A DNA stretch of 56,154 bases from Bacteroidales bacterium (GTDB lineage: Bacteria > Bacteroidota > Bacteroidia > Bacteroidales > VadinHA17): NCBI GenBank assembly GCA_021371855.1, contig JAJFVL010000026.1:1-56154 (forward strand), in the 5' to 3' direction. The position numbers and the translations under genes are program-made. The notes below the pieces were generated by a model that saw nothing but the letters and a program-made list of their open reading frames with translations, was not told where the DNA came from and did no database searches. Of this stretch, positions 54,519 to 56,154 are shown one piece after another (within the stretch, counting starts at the first letter, position 1; each line of letters opens with the position of its first letter).

Positions 54519-56154
54519 TCATTCTGAGATCAGATCGAGGATTATCAGGCCGCCGTTTTTGGCTTTGACCAGGACTTTGTTGTTATCGTTAACCGTTATC
54601 AGCCCTCTCCGGCCAAATTCTGCCGTTTCGTACGTAAATCGGGTATAGGGATCCTCGAAGAGTTTTTTGAAATTATGCCCGTTCCTGGTCGCGACTATAC
54701 CTCCCCTTGTCGTCGTATAGTTAATTGATTCATGAGGATTAATGAGTCCAAGCATTGTTCCATCCGGAAGAAAACATTGCCCTCCGTTAATAGTTACCAG
54801 TTGTGTGTTGGAACCAGTGTACTGATAGCAGCATTCTATTGTAGACAAAAGGCCTCCGCCGTTCCTGAACACTCTCCAGTAGCCGTCTCCCATCCCGTCA
54901 TTCCCGAAAAGAATACAATCTTCCATGGGAATTGCAGTAACAAATTGAGTCCGGCAATCTGCTGATGGCATATGAACTCCCGTCGGGATAAATGTCCAGT
55001 TATAACCCCAGTCGTCGGAGTAAAAAATTCCGACTGCCGGGTAACTATCCCCTGTCACAATCACTAATCTGTCAGCATAGGTATCAATACAGCCTCCATG
55101 AGCATGCAGGCTCCCGTTGGGAGTGATTCCCCACAAATCAAAATTTTGAGGATTAGTAAGAGTGTTGCTCATCGGATGCCCGCCTACTGCTCCATATCCC
55201 CCGTGCCCGTCAGGTTTGGTATCAACAAAGACCATCTCGTCAGGGGAGACAGTACTGTTAATGGAGATATCAGCCATAGAAAAAACACATCTGAAAGAGT
55301 TACCTGCGTCAGTGCTAAGATACCCGTATCCTCTTGAATTATAAATAACTGCAAACACTGTATTTCCTTTTATGCTCAGGCCCCATGCCTTGGTAAGAAT
55401 TGGATTCCAGTAAGGAATATCCATCACCAGGTTTGCGTGTTGCCGGGTATAGGTAAAGTTTCCGCTTGACTGGGCAATATATGGAACTTTATAGATATTA
55501 AAATGAGAAGGCTTGTTATCTACCTGAATCAACAAGCCAAGATCAGGCATTTCATTTACTCCTCTGATATTGCATGCTGACACGTTGAAATCCGTACCAC
55601 CTTCCCATATCCCTGATATATCAAATCTGACTTTATTCCCGAAGGTATTTTTGTCCACCCTGTAAAATGCCCGTGAATGTCCATAGTAGATATATCGACC
55701 CGACATGTCAAACACCTCGCAGTTCCGGCCATCCTCAACAAATCTGCGCAATTCCGGGTTGGCAAGCCTGTAATCGATTGACGCATCGGAACCCACGATT
55801 GCATAGGCATCCTCAATCGTCTTTGCCCGGAAAGAATTTGCACTTCCACAATTAACAGGACCCTCAACGATCTTTGTAAAACGAACATTCCCGATCGTAA
55901 TATCCCTGACTTCATTGGGCGCTTCATTATAAATGGCTGATGATAAAGTCTCATAGCCTTGAGAAAGGGTCCTGAAAATTAACTGGTTTCCATAAAGCGT
56001 TCCGCTTTCAGTCACAGCATAAGCTCTCACATAGTACGTTGTTCCCGCAGACAGGCCGCTAAGCTGGCTTGTAAAACTACCGCTTCCTGATCCATTATTG
56101 GTCCGGTGATTTGCAGTGGTGGGATTTGCTGACGTTGCCCAACAGACACCTCTT
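54519..56154 (-). CDS. FN3-like/beta-propeller surface protein, 5' end outside window
   Basis: The frame is open to the window edge; a GTG at 56028-56030 is not a start because in-frame translation upstream gives GVCWATSANPTTANHRTN and LSGLSAGTTYYVRAYAV, a typical Bacteroidota FN3-like repeat. About 545 residues are visible. After the FN3 end, the C-terminal 480 residues carry repeated sialidase/BNR-like strands such as YLSTDAGNSFRCVF and YSDDWGYNWTFIP (S-x-D-x-G-x-x-W/F boxes), consistent with a beta-propeller. Likely a secreted or surface binding protein, or a glycosidase-like fold without clear catalytic residues. There is no T9SS C-terminal domain at the end visible here. Confidence 0.75.
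   Translation of the reverse strand, partial: RGVCWATSANPTTANHRTNNGSGSGSFTSQLSGLSAGTTYYVRAYAVTESGTLYGNQLIFRTLSQGYETLSSAIYNEAPNEVRDITIGNVRFTKIVEGPVNCGSANSFRAKTIEDAYAIVGSDASIDYRLANPELRRFVEDGRNCEVFDMSGRYIYYGHSRAFYRVDKNTFGNKVRFDISGIWEGGTDFNVSACNIRGVNEMPDLGLLIQVDNKPSHFNIYKVPYIAQSSGNFTYTRQHANLVMDIPYWNPILTKAWGLSIKGNTVFAVIYNSRGYGYLSTDAGNSFRCVFSMADISINSTVSPDEMVFVDTKPDGHGGYGAVGGHPMSNTLTNPQNFDLWGITPNGSLHAHGGCIDTYADRLVIVTGDSYPAVGIFYSDDWGYNWTFIPTGVHMPSADCRTQFVTAIPMEDCILFGNDGMGDGYWRVFRNGGGLLSTIECCYQYTGSNTQLVTINGGQCFLPDGTMLGLINPHESINYTTTRGGIVATRNGHNFKKLFEDPYTRFTYETAEFGRRGLITVNDNNKVLVKAKNGGLIILDLISE

Noticed and set aside
56028..56030. GTG as start of the propeller protein
   Set aside because: The frame stays open to the window edge and the upstream translation is a recognisable FN3-like repeat, so the gene is truncated by the window.
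49930..56154. Genomic island integrated at the tmRNA 3' end
   Set aside because: I looked for a second copy of the tmRNA 3' end downstream and for an integrase gene and found neither in the window.

Overview
The window looks like a contig from an anaerobic member of the Bacteroidota, most likely the Bacteroidales/Marinilabiliales side. Signs are many TAnnTTTG promoter elements with no clear Shine-Dalgarno sites, a short 287-residue primary sigma factor lacking region 1.1, a Rho factor with a long charged N-terminal insertion, DUF4199 and SiaC-type proteins, a BlaI/M56-TonB pair, a tmRNA tag of the GExNYALAA type, and an oxygen-sensitive pyruvate:ferredoxin oxidoreductase. Base 1 is the terminus of an IS3-family element and the last bases lie inside a repeated FN3-like domain, so both window edges probably coincide with assembly breaks at repeats.

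Layout. 1-1370: an IS3-family insertion sequence with an A7G frameshift site. 1458-6786 (minus): L-rhamnose mutarotase, a Wzc-like tyrosine autokinase, a Wza-like export lipoprotein and two tandem outer-membrane barrel paralogues. The wza-wzc spacer is about 525 bp of tandem repeats. 7847-16159: catabolic and redox genes, namely an Ldh-2 dehydrogenase, a nitroreductase, two sugar isomerase/epimerase-like proteins around a Gfo/Idh/MocA oxidoreductase, a ThuA-like lipoprotein and a secreted MsrB-MsrA fusion. They are separated by short-unit repeats and palindromic REP-like elements. 16632-29087: housekeeping and regulatory genes, including a 41-residue lipoprotein, gap, siaC-like, a MacB-type permease, blaI/M56-TonB, a LuxC-like reductase, a pRiA4b-ORF3 protein, miaA, rpe, rpoD and rho. 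29157-38986: nifJ, ruvX-def, comEC, trkA and trkH. 38990-42514 (minus): tsaC and a complete four-gene pathway to GDP-D-glycero-alpha-D-manno-heptose. 42681-42780 (minus): SRP RNA. 42912-49429: DUF4199, two glycosyltransferases, a GH95 alpha-fucosidase and an alanine/saccharopine dehydrogenase-like enzyme. 49539-49929: tmRNA. 50020-51639: a HipBST-type tripartite toxin-antitoxin locus with three equally spaced operator-like palindromes. 51935-54439: an exported S9 peptidase. 54519 to the end (minus): a 5'-truncated FN3/beta-propeller surface protein.

Gene relations. Surface glycan work dominates: wza/wzc export, the heptose nucleotide-sugar operon, two glycosyltransferases, rhamnose mutarotase and a fucosidase. 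The strongest less-described signals are the three HipB-operator candidates at an exact 61-bp pitch, the large repeat arrays in the wza-wzc spacer and just before the Ldh-2 start codon, the GGTGTG repeats abutting three successive stop codons, the hairpin family with compensatory base changes, and a 66-bp in-frame insertion in comEC flanked by 17-bp direct repeats. All calls come from reading sequence and motifs; no database search was run.
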